From assembly GCA_030728545.1 (NCBI GenBank), contig JANQZQ010000131.1:1-12452 (forward strand): a DNA stretch of 12,452 bases. Reading direction: 5' to 3'. The notes beneath the pieces were generated by a model. It saw nothing but the letters and a program-made list of their open reading frames with translations, ran no database searches and had not been told where the DNA came from. The stretch comes from Ilumatobacteraceae bacterium (lineage in GTDB: Bacteria > Actinomycetota > Acidimicrobiia > Acidimicrobiales > Ilumatobacteraceae). Shown one piece after another: positions 1-6,175 of the stretch; within the stretch, counting starts at the first letter, position 1; each line of letters starts with the position of its first letter. Made by a program: the position numbers and the translations under genes.

Positions 1-665
1 GTTGTGGAGTCATCGGCCGGCACCGTGACTTGTGGCGAAGTTGGCTGCACGGTGGGTGCTGCAGTTGCTGGTTCGGTTGATGATTCAGTTGATGGGTCTG
101 CCATGAGCGAGTTGTTATACCAACTCATCACCCCGGTGATGCCCAGATCACGATTGGGAACATTTTCTACCGGAGTGCCGAACATTTCTCTTTCGCCGAC
201 AGCGACCGTGAAGCGAGCCGGTGCGTCGCCCGTAATGACGATCGAGTAGGTGCCACCCATGGCAGGGGTGGTGAGTTCAATCAGGCGAACATAGTTCGTG
301 CCAGTAAACGGTTCGGCGAACGCAACTCTTTCGGTAGGTGACAGCCTGATGGTTTCATTTGCGGGGTCGGTGAGTTCAATAAATGGCAAAGCCGCTTCGG
401 CGAGACCGTTTTCTGGTGCAAGATCTGGTATCAACAAAGAAAGATAGAGGGAGTCCCCATCGTTGAACGTGACGCGAAAACCGCGTGTTTCACCGGCCGA
501 TAACAGAGTGCCGTAGAGCGCAAACGAAATAGTGCCATCTGGCAGCAGCGGGCCTTGGTCGGGTGTTGTTTGGTTTTCAGTGAGAATAATTGGGTCGTGC
601 GCCGAAGCAGCCGCAGTTGGCAGCATGAAAAATACTGCGAAGCAAAGCAGGGCAAACCTTTTCAT
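1..665 (-). CDS. Secreted protein of unknown function, N-terminal part (runs off left edge)
   Basis: The minus frame opens at ATG 665-663 and stays open to the window edge, giving 221 residues. It begins with a clear Sec signal peptide: MKR, a hydrophobic core (FALLCFAVFFMLPTAAA) and a likely cleavage site ASA|HDP after residue 22. Residues 23-185 look like an exported beta-rich domain, with short runs such as LPDGTISFALYGTL, GTYSIVITGD and RFTVAVGE, and no cysteines or membrane helix. From about residue 188 the chain turns into a Ser/Thr/Pro/Ala-rich linker (PSTESSTEPATAAPT), typical of a wall or membrane spacer; an anchor helix beyond the edge is likely but not seen. I do not recognise the family. 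A GATAAT box lies 5 nt before the ATG, suggesting a leaderless message. The reading frame and signal peptide are secure; the function is unknown. Confidence 0.8.
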   Translation of the reverse strand, partial: MKRFALLCFAVFFMLPTAAASAHDPIILTENQTTPDQGPLLPDGTISFALYGTLLSAGETRGFRVTFNDGDSLYLSLLIPDLAPENGLAEAALPFIELTDPANETIRLSPTERVAFAEPFTGTNYVRLIELTTPAMGGTYSIVITGDAPARFTVAVGEREMFGTPVENVPNRDLGITGVMSWYNNSLMADPSTESSTEPATAAPTVQPTSPQVTVPADDST

Positions 666-670
666 GCTCA

Positions 671-676
671 ATTATC
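671..676 (-). promoter_or_regulatory. Candidate -10 box of the secreted-protein gene
   Basis: The minus strand reads GATAAT, then five bases (TGAGC), then the ATG at 665. This is close to the -10 consensus and would start the transcript at or next to the start codon. No clear -35 element and no Shine-Dalgarno sequence are visible. Confidence 0.4.
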
Positions 677-773
677 GCACCATTAGCCGTATTCGCAGTT
701 GCAGACGTATCCCCATCCGCAGCCCAGGCTTGCCCCAATGTGGGGTGGCTATGTGTTATGTTTCAGCCACACC

Positions 774-1091
774 GTGCAGCAGAATTCTCAGCGATTCACC
801 TTTGATGGTGGCGCTGCAACATATTTTGGCACGGCACTTCTGGGTGCAATCCTCACCATTTTTAGCTTTGGCATTTTGTATCCGTTCGCTCTCGTTCTGC
901 GCGAGAGGTGGCGGGCCAAACACTCGTTCATCGATGGAAAGCAATTGGTGTTCACCGGTTCAGCACTGGGTTTGTTTGGGCGTTGGATCTTGTGGTTGCT
1001 GCTTATTTTCGTGACCCTCGGGGTGTATCTGTTGTGGGTGGCCCCCCGAATTCAGCGCTGGAAATGGCAAAATACCGACTTCGCAGTGTGA
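774..1091 (+). CDS. Small DUF898/YjgN-type membrane protein
   Basis: From GTG 774 this is 105 residues. It begins RFTFDGGAATYFGTALLG and contains FGRWILWLLLIFVTLGVYLLWV and a closing RWKWQNTDF. This pattern (FTFDGG at the start, a hydrophobic helix, a basic patch RERWRAKHSFIDGKQLVFTG, a second helix with a Trp-rich end) is that of DUF898 (YjgN-like) inner-membrane proteins, here as a single two-helix unit. Helices span roughly residues 18-42 and 66-92. The function of the family is not established. The start is uncertain: ATG 738, GTG 753 and TTG 699 are in frame upstream. I prefer 774 because the conserved domain begins only six residues later and the extra residues look non-conserved. No Shine-Dalgarno sequence supports any choice. 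It is divergent from the secreted-protein gene and ends 51 bp before the tRNA. Confidence 0.7.
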   Translation: MQQNSQRFTFDGGAATYFGTALLGAILTIFSFGILYPFALVLRERWRAKHSFIDGKQLVFTGSALGLFGRWILWLLLIFVTLGVYLLWVAPRIQRWKWQNTDFAV

Positions 1092-1100
1092 ACCGCCCCG

Positions 1101-1120
1101 GTTTTGCAGTTGCACAAAAC
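1101..1120. repeat. Inverted repeat upstream of tRNA-Val
   Basis: GTTTTG (1101-1106) and CAAAAC (1115-1120) form a perfect 6-bp inverted repeat around an 8-base loop. It lies 9 bp after the DUF898 stop codon and just upstream of the tRNA -10 box. It could end the upstream transcript or bind a regulator, though no T-run follows. It may also be chance. Confidence 0.3.
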
Positions 1121-1123
1121 TTG

Positions 1124-1129
1124 TAGGGT
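1124..1129 (+). promoter_or_regulatory. Candidate -10 box of tRNA-Val
   Basis: TAGGGT fits TANNNT and lies 13 bp before the mature tRNA 5' end, predicting a short 5' leader of about 6-7 nt. A -35 element is not convincing. Confidence 0.4.
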
Positions 1130-1142
1130 AAGAGGTCACAAA

Positions 1143-1215
1143 GGGCGATTAGCTCAGTCGGAAGAGCGCTACGTTCACATCGTAGAAGTCGTGGGATCGA
1201 GGCCCGCATCGCCCA
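1143..1215 (+). tRNA. tRNA-Val (anticodon CAC)
   Basis: The 73 bases fold into a full cloverleaf. The acceptor stem GGGCGAT/ATCGCCC pairs perfectly with discriminator A. The D stem is GCTC/GAGC with an 8-base loop containing GG. The anticodon stem is CTACG/CGTAG with loop TTCACAT, giving anticodon CAC (reads GUG, valine). The variable loop is AAGTC. The T stem GTGGG/CCCGC has one G-T pair. CCA is not encoded. An oddity is the T loop ATCGAGG: position 54 is A instead of the near-universal T. Confidence 0.95.
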
Positions 1216-1218
1216 CTG

Positions 1219-1244
1219 AATGCGCCACTTCGGGGTGCGCCATT
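1219..1244 (+). terminator. Hairpin 3' of tRNA-Val (possible terminator or processing signal)
   Basis: AATG-CGC-AC pairs with GT-GCG-CATT around a small loop containing TTCGG, with one bulged C on each side. It starts 4 bp after the mature tRNA end. No T-run follows, so intrinsic termination is doubtful; it could equally mark the 3' processing boundary. It lies just before the DUF3499 promoter box. Confidence 0.3.
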
Positions 1245-1247
1245 GCG

Positions 1248-1253
1248 TACTCT
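1248..1253 (+). promoter_or_regulatory. Candidate -10 box of the DUF3499 gene
   Basis: TACTCT fits TANNNT and is followed by 7 bases and then GTG 1261. That spacing would place transcription start on the start codon (leaderless). It is the main reason for choosing GTG 1261 over the in-frame TTG at 1243. Confidence 0.4.
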
Positions 1254-1260
1254 TGACCAC

Positions 1261-1968
1261 GTGACAAAAAGTTGCGAGAAGCAAGGTTGCAACGAGCCCG
1301 CCGAAGTTGCTTTCGGTATTGACCGCGTGGCCTGCGTGGTGTGGCTAGAAACATTTGATGACGACAAGCAACACCATGTAAACCGTCTGTGCGACGAACA
1401 TGCGTCGCGGCTTACTTTGCCGCGTGGGTGGACATTTGATGATCGCCGTGAAAAGTCGCCACGACTGTTTGTTGCCGCCAGACCGCAAGCCAGCAGCACC
1501 AAGCCGTCGACGAGCAATGTGAAGCCGTTGAACAAACCGCTGCGCAAAGCCGAGCACACGGCGCCAAAGAAGATCGTGCCGCTACCGCGACGCACTTCGC
1601 GGGATGTGTCGGCGCCAGTGAAGCGCTCGAGCGGCCCAGGCTTGTTTGACCCGACGCTGCCAATGAATTCGCCCGTGTTGCGGGGGCCAGACGCACACCG
1701 TGCGCCGGTTGCCGAGAGGGCGGATGAAACAGCTGATGACATAGTTGATGCGCCAGTTGAACCACCGGTGAGCGACGCCCAATACGCGCCAAAGTTTGAT
1801 CGCACCAGCGATGTCGGTGGCGCGCTGAATGCCCGTGGTCGCTTGTTGGCCCGTGCGTTTTCGAGCCAGACCAAGCCGATCGAACGCCCCGCACAATCAT
1901 CCAATACCGATTCGCTGCCCCAAGGTGACCACATTGACGACTTCAACCAAGGCGAGCATGTTGAATAG
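1261..1968 (+). CDS. DUF3499 family protein with long disordered tail
   Basis: This is 235 residues from GTG 1261. Residues 4-62 match the actinobacterial DUF3499 pattern: two cysteines in SCEKQGCNEPA, then VACVVWLETF, then a C-x2-H in RLCDEHASRLTLPRGW. The cysteines and histidines suggest a zinc ribbon. From about residue 65 to the end the sequence is rich in Pro, Arg, Ala, Ser and Thr with no obvious fold, so it is probably disordered. DUF3499 members have no established biochemical function that I know of. The gene stands alone behind tRNA-Val and is followed 30 bp later by a SRPBCC protein, perhaps on the same transcript. The assignment is good for the N-terminal domain; the tail cannot be interpreted. 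Confidence 0.8.
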   Translation: MTKSCEKQGCNEPAEVAFGIDRVACVVWLETFDDDKQHHVNRLCDEHASRLTLPRGWTFDDRREKSPRLFVAARPQASSTKPSTSNVKPLNKPLRKAEHTAPKKIVPLPRRTSRDVSAPVKRSSGPGLFDPTLPMNSPVLRGPDAHRAPVAERADETADDIVDAPVEPPVSDAQYAPKFDRTSDVGGALNARGRLLARAFSSQTKPIERPAQSSNTDSLPQGDHIDDFNQGEHVE

Positions 1969-1998
1969 TCGCGTCGAGTAGTCGACGTTCGGCCGGCA

Positions 1999-2439
1999 AT
2001 GCAACTTGACGCCACGCTGCGCACCACAGCACCAGCAGCACAGGTGCTTGGCTATGTTGCAGATCTCGCCGACTATCCGCAATGGATGTCGCTCGTGCAT
2101 TCGGCAACAGCAGTGCCCGCAGCTGCCGTGCCCACGTGGGATGTTGAGCTGCGAGCCAAAGTGGGGCCGTTTGCGCGCTCGAAGCGGCTGCGCATGGTGC
2201 GCACCACACACGACACCACAAACCCCGCCCGCGTGGTGTTTGAGCGCCGTGAACTCGACGGTCGTGAGCACGCTGCATGGCGACTTGAAGTAACCGTCAA
2301 CACCACGACCCCGAGTGCTACCGAACTAGTTATGCAGTTGCGCTACGACGGACGATTCTTTGTGTCGGTGGTTGAGGCCATCCTGCAACAAAGTATTGAT
2401 GCGGGTCGCACCAAGCTGGCAGCCCTGCTCGAAGGCTGA
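1999..2439 (+). CDS. SRPBCC / START-like (polyketide cyclase-type) protein
   Basis: This is 146 residues from ATG 1999. The opening MQLDATLRTTAPAAQVLGYVADLADYPQWM is the hallmark of SRPBCC (coenzyme Q-binding, polyketide cyclase or START-like) proteins: a first beta strand, then a helix with a ..V.D...YP.W. motif. A later stretch with alternating hydrophobics (WRLEVTVNT, ELVMQLRYDG) and a long C-terminal helix (VSVVEAILQQSIDAGRTKLAALLEG) complete the helix-grip layout. Such proteins bind a hydrophobic ligand in a cavity; the ligand cannot be read from the sequence. No signal peptide or membrane helix is present. It lies 30 bp after the DUF3499 gene with no clear Shine-Dalgarno sequence or own -10 box, so co-transcription is likely. 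It ends against the tandem hairpin array. Confidence 0.8.
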   Translation: MQLDATLRTTAPAAQVLGYVADLADYPQWMSLVHSATAVPAAAVPTWDVELRAKVGPFARSKRLRMVRTTHDTTNPARVVFERRELDGREHAAWRLEVTVNTTTPSATELVMQLRYDGRFFVSVVEAILQQSIDAGRTKLAALLEG

Positions 2440-2440
2440 G

Positions 2441-2509
2441 TTGTTTGCGAGCGTTACTTCGCTGTGTTCACGAGCGCTACCGCGCTGTGTCCACGAGCGC
2501 TACCGCGCT
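2441..2509. repeat. Three tandem 23-bp hairpin repeats between convergent genes
   Basis: Units are at 2441-2463, 2464-2486 and 2487-2509. The last two differ by a single base; the first is more diverged. Each contains a small inverted repeat. In copies 2 and 3 it is AGCGC-TACC-GCGCT (2473-2486 and 2496-2509). In copy 1 it is AGCG-TTACTT-CGCT (2450-2463), so the stem is kept while the loop has drifted. The array starts one base after the SRPBCC stop codon, and its third unit contains the rlmN stop codon (TAG on minus, 2502-2500). Its location between tail-to-tail genes fits a bidirectional transcription end, although no T-run is seen. Confidence 0.75.
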
Positions 2510-3594
2510 TTCGTTCCAATCACCACGGGTTGGCCCGCGGCTAGTTGACCGCAGGCAGCATCAATATCGGTGCCACGGTTGCGTCGCACGGTGGCGTTGA
2601 CCCCGCGGTCGCTCAGGCGCTCAGCAAACCTGCGCACCCCGGCCATATCGGTGCCACGTGTGGCAAACCCTGGCGTGGGGTTGAGCGGAATCAGGTTCAC
2701 GTGCGCAGTCGGTTGCAATGACAATGCCAGTTTGGCCAGCTCACTGGCATCGCGCGCCGTGTCGTTGACACCAGCAATCATCGCCCACTCGAAACTGATG
2801 CGACGATTTTTCACGCGCAGATAATCGCGGCAGGCAGTCATTAAATCCTTCAGTGGGTAGCGCTTGTTGATCGGCACCAAATCATCGCGCAGCTCGTCAC
2901 GAGCAGCATGCAACGACACCGCCAAGTTGACCGGCAGTGGGCGAGTGGCCAGCGTGCGAATGCCCGGCACAATGCCAACAGTCGAAACCGTAATGTGGCG
3001 CGCCGAAATGCCCATATCGCCGTGGATGCGTTCGACGGCACCCCACACGGCAGGTTCGTTGGCGAGTGGTTCGCCCATGCCCATGAACACGATGTTGGCC
3101 ACTCGCTGTTTGCGTTGTTTGGCGTGGCGCGAGGCGCGCACCACTTGTTCGACAATTTCGCCCACGGTGAGTTGGCGATTGAAGCCAGCCTGACCAGTGG
3201 CACAAAAACCGCAGGCCATTGCACAGCCCGCTTGGGTGCTCACACACACGGTGGCGCGATCGGCATAGTGCATGAGCACAGTTTCAATCGGGTGATTGCC
3301 GTCGGCGAGCTGCCACAAAAATTTGACCGTGTCGCCTTTGTCGCTCACACTTTCGCGCACGAGCAACAAACTGGTGGGCAGTTCTTCGCTCAGCCGTTTG
3401 CGCAACGGCGCCGACAAGGTGGTGATGTCTTCGAGTGGCTTGCATTGTTCATACATGCCGGCCCACAACTGCTTCACTCGGTAGGCGGGTTCACCGGCCA
3501 ACACTTCGGCCAGTTGCGCACCCGTGGCGTCGTACAGCGAGCGGGGTCGCACCACCTCACCCTCGGGCGCTTGCTGCTGGGGGTTGGTATTCAC
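2500..3594 (-). CDS. rlmN: RlmN, 23S rRNA (A2503-C2) methyltransferase (radical SAM)
   Basis: This is 364 residues. RlmN methylates C2 of A2503 in 23S rRNA and of A37 in some tRNAs, using a radical SAM mechanism through a methylated cysteine. The [4Fe-4S] motif C-x3-C-x2-C is at C124, C128 and C131. The two mechanistic cysteines are present: C117 in VCVSTQAGC and C348 in RGTDIDAACGQL, matching E. coli C118 and C355. The GMGEPLAN motif at 172-179 binds SAM. Length is normal for the family. The start is GTG 3594, which overlaps the stop codon of the upstream peptidase gene as GTGA, so translation is probably coupled. No independent promoter box is seen. The stop codon lies inside the third copy of the 23-bp repeat. 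Confidence 0.96.
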   Translation of the reverse strand: MNTNPQQQAPEGEVVRPRSLYDATGAQLAEVLAGEPAYRVKQLWAGMYEQCKPLEDITTLSAPLRKRLSEELPTSLLLVRESVSDKGDTVKFLWQLADGNHPIETVLMHYADRATVCVSTQAGCAMACGFCATGQAGFNRQLTVGEIVEQVVRASRHAKQRKQRVANIVFMGMGEPLANEPAVWGAVERIHGDMGISARHITVSTVGIVPGIRTLATRPLPVNLAVSLHAARDELRDDLVPINKRYPLKDLMTACRDYLRVKNRRISFEWAMIAGVNDTARDASELAKLALSLQPTAHVNLIPLNPTPGFATRGTDMAGVRRFAERLSDRGVNATVRRNRGTDIDAACGQLAAGQPVVIGTKAR

Positions 3595-5402
3595 TTCGTC
3601 AAGTGTGGCGCAGCCAAGCCCTCATAGTCGCGCATGCGGGCCCGCAATACGTCGAGTGATGCAGTCCAGAAGTCTTCTTTGGTCACATCCAGCCCGAAAG
3701 CAGCACCCAACTGTTCGGCCGAATCCATGCCGGCACGCGACAACAAGTCGTCGTATCCACCACGAAACCGGTCCGGGTCTTGTTGATACTGCGCATACAA
3801 ACCCAAGCCGAACAACAAACCGTAGGTATATGGCCAGTTGTAAAAATGACTGCCGTAATAATGCGGCTTCAAGATCCACATATATGGATGCGCGGTCGAC
3901 TGGTCGATGCCATCGCCGTAGGCGTTGTTTTGGGCTTCACCCATCAACTCGTTGAATTCGCTCACACCCAAGGTGCGGCGTTGGCGACGGGCAAACACCT
4001 CAGACTCGAACAAGAACCGGCTGTGAATGTCGACCACCACTTGCGCAGCACCTTGCAGATCCACATCGAGCAGCGCCAAGCGCTCGTCGCCCTGCAAGCG
4101 CGACAGGCCTTCTTCAACCACCAGGGTTTCGCAAAAAATGCTGGCGGTCTCGGCCAAGGCCATCGGCAAGTTGCGCTGCAACGGTGTGCGATGCGCCAAC
4201 TGGGTGTTGTGATACGCGTGGCCCAATTCGTGGGCTGTCGTTTGAGCCGAATCCACGCTGCCACTCCAGTTGAGCAACACGAGCGAACGATCGTCAACGA
4301 ACGACATGCAAAATGCACCGCCGACTTTGCCTTCGCGGGGCTCGGCATCGATCCATTTTTCGTTGAGCGAACGATCCACTAAGCCGGCAAGGCCATCGCT
4401 GTAAGCGCCGAATGCACCGCGCACGAGCTGCACACCTTCATCCCACGAAATGTTGCTGGGGGCAAATGACAACGGGGCCATCAGGTTCCACCATGACACA
4501 CCATTTTTGTCGCCGTTCAATTGTCCCTTCACACGCAGCCATCGGCGAAAATCGGGCAACGACGCATGAATTGCCGACTGCATCGCATCGAACGTGGGGC
4601 GGCTGACGCTGTTGGCATACAACGATGCATCCAACGGCGACGCCCAGTTGCGGCGGCGGTTTACCGAGTTGGCTTCACCTTTGATGGCGTTCATCGCCGC
4701 AGCACACGCAGTGCCAATGGTGGGCCACGCCTGCATCTCGGCGTCGTATGCCGCTTTTCGCACGCGCACGTCGGGGTTGCTCGCCATGCCACGAATCGCA
4801 GCCATCGGCAACTCTTTGGCGCCATCAGGCAAAGCGACGCTGGCTTTCAACTGCGAAGTGATGTCGCCTTGCAGGCGACCCCACGACGACGAACCAGTCG
4901 TCGACAATTCGGCATAGAGATGTTCTTCGGCTTCACTCATCTGATGTTCGGCGCGGGCCTGCAAACGACGCAGCGGCCCGAGATGCTCGCGGGCTTGGTC
5001 GCTCAACTTGGCAAGCGCGTCGGCACCGAGCGAAGCAACCCATTCGGCCAGTCGAGCAGTGAGCGGCGACAAGTTGGCTTCCAACACTTCGAGTTCAGAC
5101 AGCAAGCCCTGAGCGCGTTCGTGACGCGTGTCGGTGCTCACCGTGGCATACACATAGGCACCAAGAATGCTGTTGGCTTCGGCAACTGAATTGAACGCAG
5201 TGATTACGGCGTCGGCGGCCGCTGCATCGTCGGCTGTTGGTTGGCGCGGTGTGATGCCACGCACATCGTGGGTGTCAAAGAGCAAGCCAAGGCGGCCCAC
5301 ATCGGCGCCAAGACGCTCCATGGCATCGGTAAACGAGCGAGCGTCAAACGACTCGTGAACATCAGCAACACTCCAACGGGGCAGGGCAGGTGTTTCAGGC
5401 AT
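3591..5402 (-). CDS. pepF: M3 family oligoendopeptidase (PepF-like zinc metallopeptidase)
   Basis: This is 603 residues, the usual size for M3 oligoendopeptidase F-type enzymes, which cleave short peptides in the cytoplasm. The zinc site HELGH is at 391-395 (TTAHELGHAYHN), with the third ligand probably E418 in ALAETAS, the family's standard arrangement. The helical N-terminal half (about 1-200) and the C-terminal YNWPYTYGLLFGLGLYAQYQQ stretch also fit. There is no signal peptide. ATG 5402 lies inside the 3' end of mshD (8-bp overlap), and a TAGTTT box sits 6 nt upstream, so it may also be transcribed independently as a leaderless message. It is the middle gene of mshD-pepF-rlmN. The symbol is by family; the exact substrate range is not known. 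Confidence 0.93.
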   Translation of the reverse strand: MPETPALPRWSVADVHESFDARSFTDAMERLGADVGRLGLLFDTHDVRGITPRQPTADDAAAADAVITAFNSVAEANSILGAYVYATVSTDTRHERAQGLLSELEVLEANLSPLTARLAEWVASLGADALAKLSDQAREHLGPLRRLQARAEHQMSEAEEHLYAELSTTGSSSWGRLQGDITSQLKASVALPDGAKELPMAAIRGMASNPDVRVRKAAYDAEMQAWPTIGTACAAAMNAIKGEANSVNRRRNWASPLDASLYANSVSRPTFDAMQSAIHASLPDFRRWLRVKGQLNGDKNGVSWWNLMAPLSFAPSNISWDEGVQLVRGAFGAYSDGLAGLVDRSLNEKWIDAEPREGKVGGAFCMSFVDDRSLVLLNWSGSVDSAQTTAHELGHAYHNTQLAHRTPLQRNLPMALAETASIFCETLVVEEGLSRLQGDERLALLDVDLQGAAQVVVDIHSRFLFESEVFARRQRRTLGVSEFNELMGEAQNNAYGDGIDQSTAHPYMWILKPHYYGSHFYNWPYTYGLLFGLGLYAQYQQDPDRFRGGYDDLLSRAGMDSAEQLGAAFGLDVTKEDFWTASLDVLRARMRDYEGLAAPHLTK

Positions 5403-6123
5403 GCTGAGAAACTACCCCGACAAAAACATCGTCACCATCAGCAGTCGACATGCCGAGTGATTCATACAACTTGATGGCTGCGGTGTTGTTGCCCGCGACA
5501 TAGAGCATGCCGTGACGCAGGCCGGCCGCTGCCAGATGGGCAAACCCCGTAATGGTGAGTGCGCGCCCGAGCCCTTTGCCGTGGTGTGCAGGGTCGACAC
5601 CGATCACAAAAATTTCACCTTCGGGTTCGCCATGGCCCGAGTCGTGGGCGTGGGTGTGGTCGTGCACCTTCGTCCAACAAAAACCTGCCATCACGCCGGC
5701 AGCTTCGTAAATGAAAAACCCGTTGGCATCAAACCATGGCTCGGCGAGACGCTCGGCCAACACATCGAGGGTCCAGTCACCTTGTTCGGGGTGGGCGGCA
5801 AAGGCTCGCGCATTAAGCGCCAGCCACGCGTCGTTGTCGTGGCCGGGGCGAAACGGGCGAGTAACGAAATCGGCTGCAACTTGATGTTGTGCGCCCAGTG
5901 GAAGCGCACAGCGCATATGCAACAGTGAAGCTTCGCGCTGTAACCCATGTTGCGTGGCAGCCGCGACTTCTTCGGCAGTTGGCTGGTGCACGAACCAACG
6001 AACCGCGCCGCCGCCTTCGGCACGAATCGAAGCAATTGCCTCGGCAAATTCGGCGGCTGACACGTGATCGTGACTGCGCATTGCCCAGCCGAGTTTGATG
6101 CGCGAGAGGTGCAGCTTCGACAC
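5395..6123 (-). CDS. mshD: Mycothiol synthase-like GNAT acetyltransferase (MshD)
   Basis: This is 242 residues. MshD acetylates Cys-GlcN-Ins, the last step of mycothiol synthesis. The C-terminal GNAT half has the MshD signature: FRPGHDNDAWLALNARAFAAHPEQG (91-115), EPWFDANGFF, GFCWTKVHD (147-155), then GEIFVIGVDPAHHGKGLGRALT with the acetyl-CoA loop HGKGLG (181-186), and MLYVAGNNTAAIKLYESLGM. The N-terminal half is short (about 85 residues against roughly 140 in typical MshD) and seems to keep only the later part of the degenerate first GNAT domain. A His-rich stretch (HDHTHAHDSGH, 154-164) is inserted after TKVHD. The GTG start at 6123 is constrained by an in-frame TAG four codons upstream. 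No Shine-Dalgarno sequence is present; a TAGCAT box lies 6 nt upstream. Divergent from nth and first gene of a three-gene overlapping cluster. Confidence 0.9.
   Translation of the reverse strand: MSKLHLSRIKLGWAMRSHDHVSAAEFAEAIASIRAEGGGAVRWFVHQPTAEEVAAATQHGLQREASLLHMRCALPLGAQHQVAADFVTRPFRPGHDNDAWLALNARAFAAHPEQGDWTLDVLAERLAEPWFDANGFFIYEAAGVMAGFCWTKVHDHTHAHDSGHGEPEGEIFVIGVDPAHHGKGLGRALTITGFAHLAAAGLRHGMLYVAGNNTAAIKLYESLGMSTADGDDVFVGVVSQHA
5409..5414 (-). promoter_or_regulatory. Candidate internal -10 box of pepF
   Basis: The minus strand reads TAGTTT, six bases (CTCAGC), then ATG 5402. The box lies inside the last codons of mshD and could give a leaderless pepF-rlmN transcript. Confidence 0.4.
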
Positions 6124-6129
6124 GGCGAA

Positions 6130-6135
6130 ATGCTA
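6130..6135 (-). promoter_or_regulatory. Candidate -10 box of mshD
   Basis: The minus strand reads TAGCAT, six bases (TTCGCC), then the GTG start at 6123. The TAG is also an in-frame stop, so translation cannot begin further upstream and there is no room for a usual ribosome binding site. This points to a leaderless transcript. Confidence 0.5.
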
Positions 6136-6163
6136 CCGATATGCCCAGTAAGTGGTCGGCGGA

Positions 6164-6169
6164 TACGGT
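6164..6169 (+). promoter_or_regulatory. Candidate -10 box of nth
   Basis: TACGGT, six bases (GGGAGC), then GTG 6176. It shares the short divergent spacer with the mshD box. It supports GTG 6176 over the in-frame GTG at 6152 as the nth start, although the spacer GGGAG could also act as a closely placed Shine-Dalgarno sequence. Confidence 0.45.
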
Positions 6170-6175
6170 GGGAGC

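Noticed and set aside
532..1014. A 160-codon plus frame across the divergent promoter region
   Set aside because: It overlaps the signal-peptide region of the secreted protein in antisense and the DUF898 gene in another frame. Its protein has no family features and is Cys/Ser-rich as expected for a shadow.
1149..2027. A 292-codon minus-strand open frame, longer than the DUF3499 gene it faces
   Set aside because: It runs through the tRNA and the antisense of the Pro/Arg-rich DUF3499 tail, has Ser/Arg/Cys-rich shadow composition and no recognisable motif, while the plus frame carries a known domain.
2908..3627. A 239-codon plus frame antisense to rlmN
   Set aside because: It mirrors a high-GC gene with all RlmN catalytic motifs on the other strand; the His/Gly/Ala-rich product is a typical antisense shadow.
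3780..5189. Long plus frames (200 and 222 codons) antisense to pepF
   Set aside because: The opposite strand encodes a full M3 peptidase; these frames have no domain and no start context.
6152..6175. Earlier GTG start for nth
   Set aside because: It would add eight residues without conservation and lie upstream of the TACGGT box; GTG 6176 sits at the expected leaderless distance.
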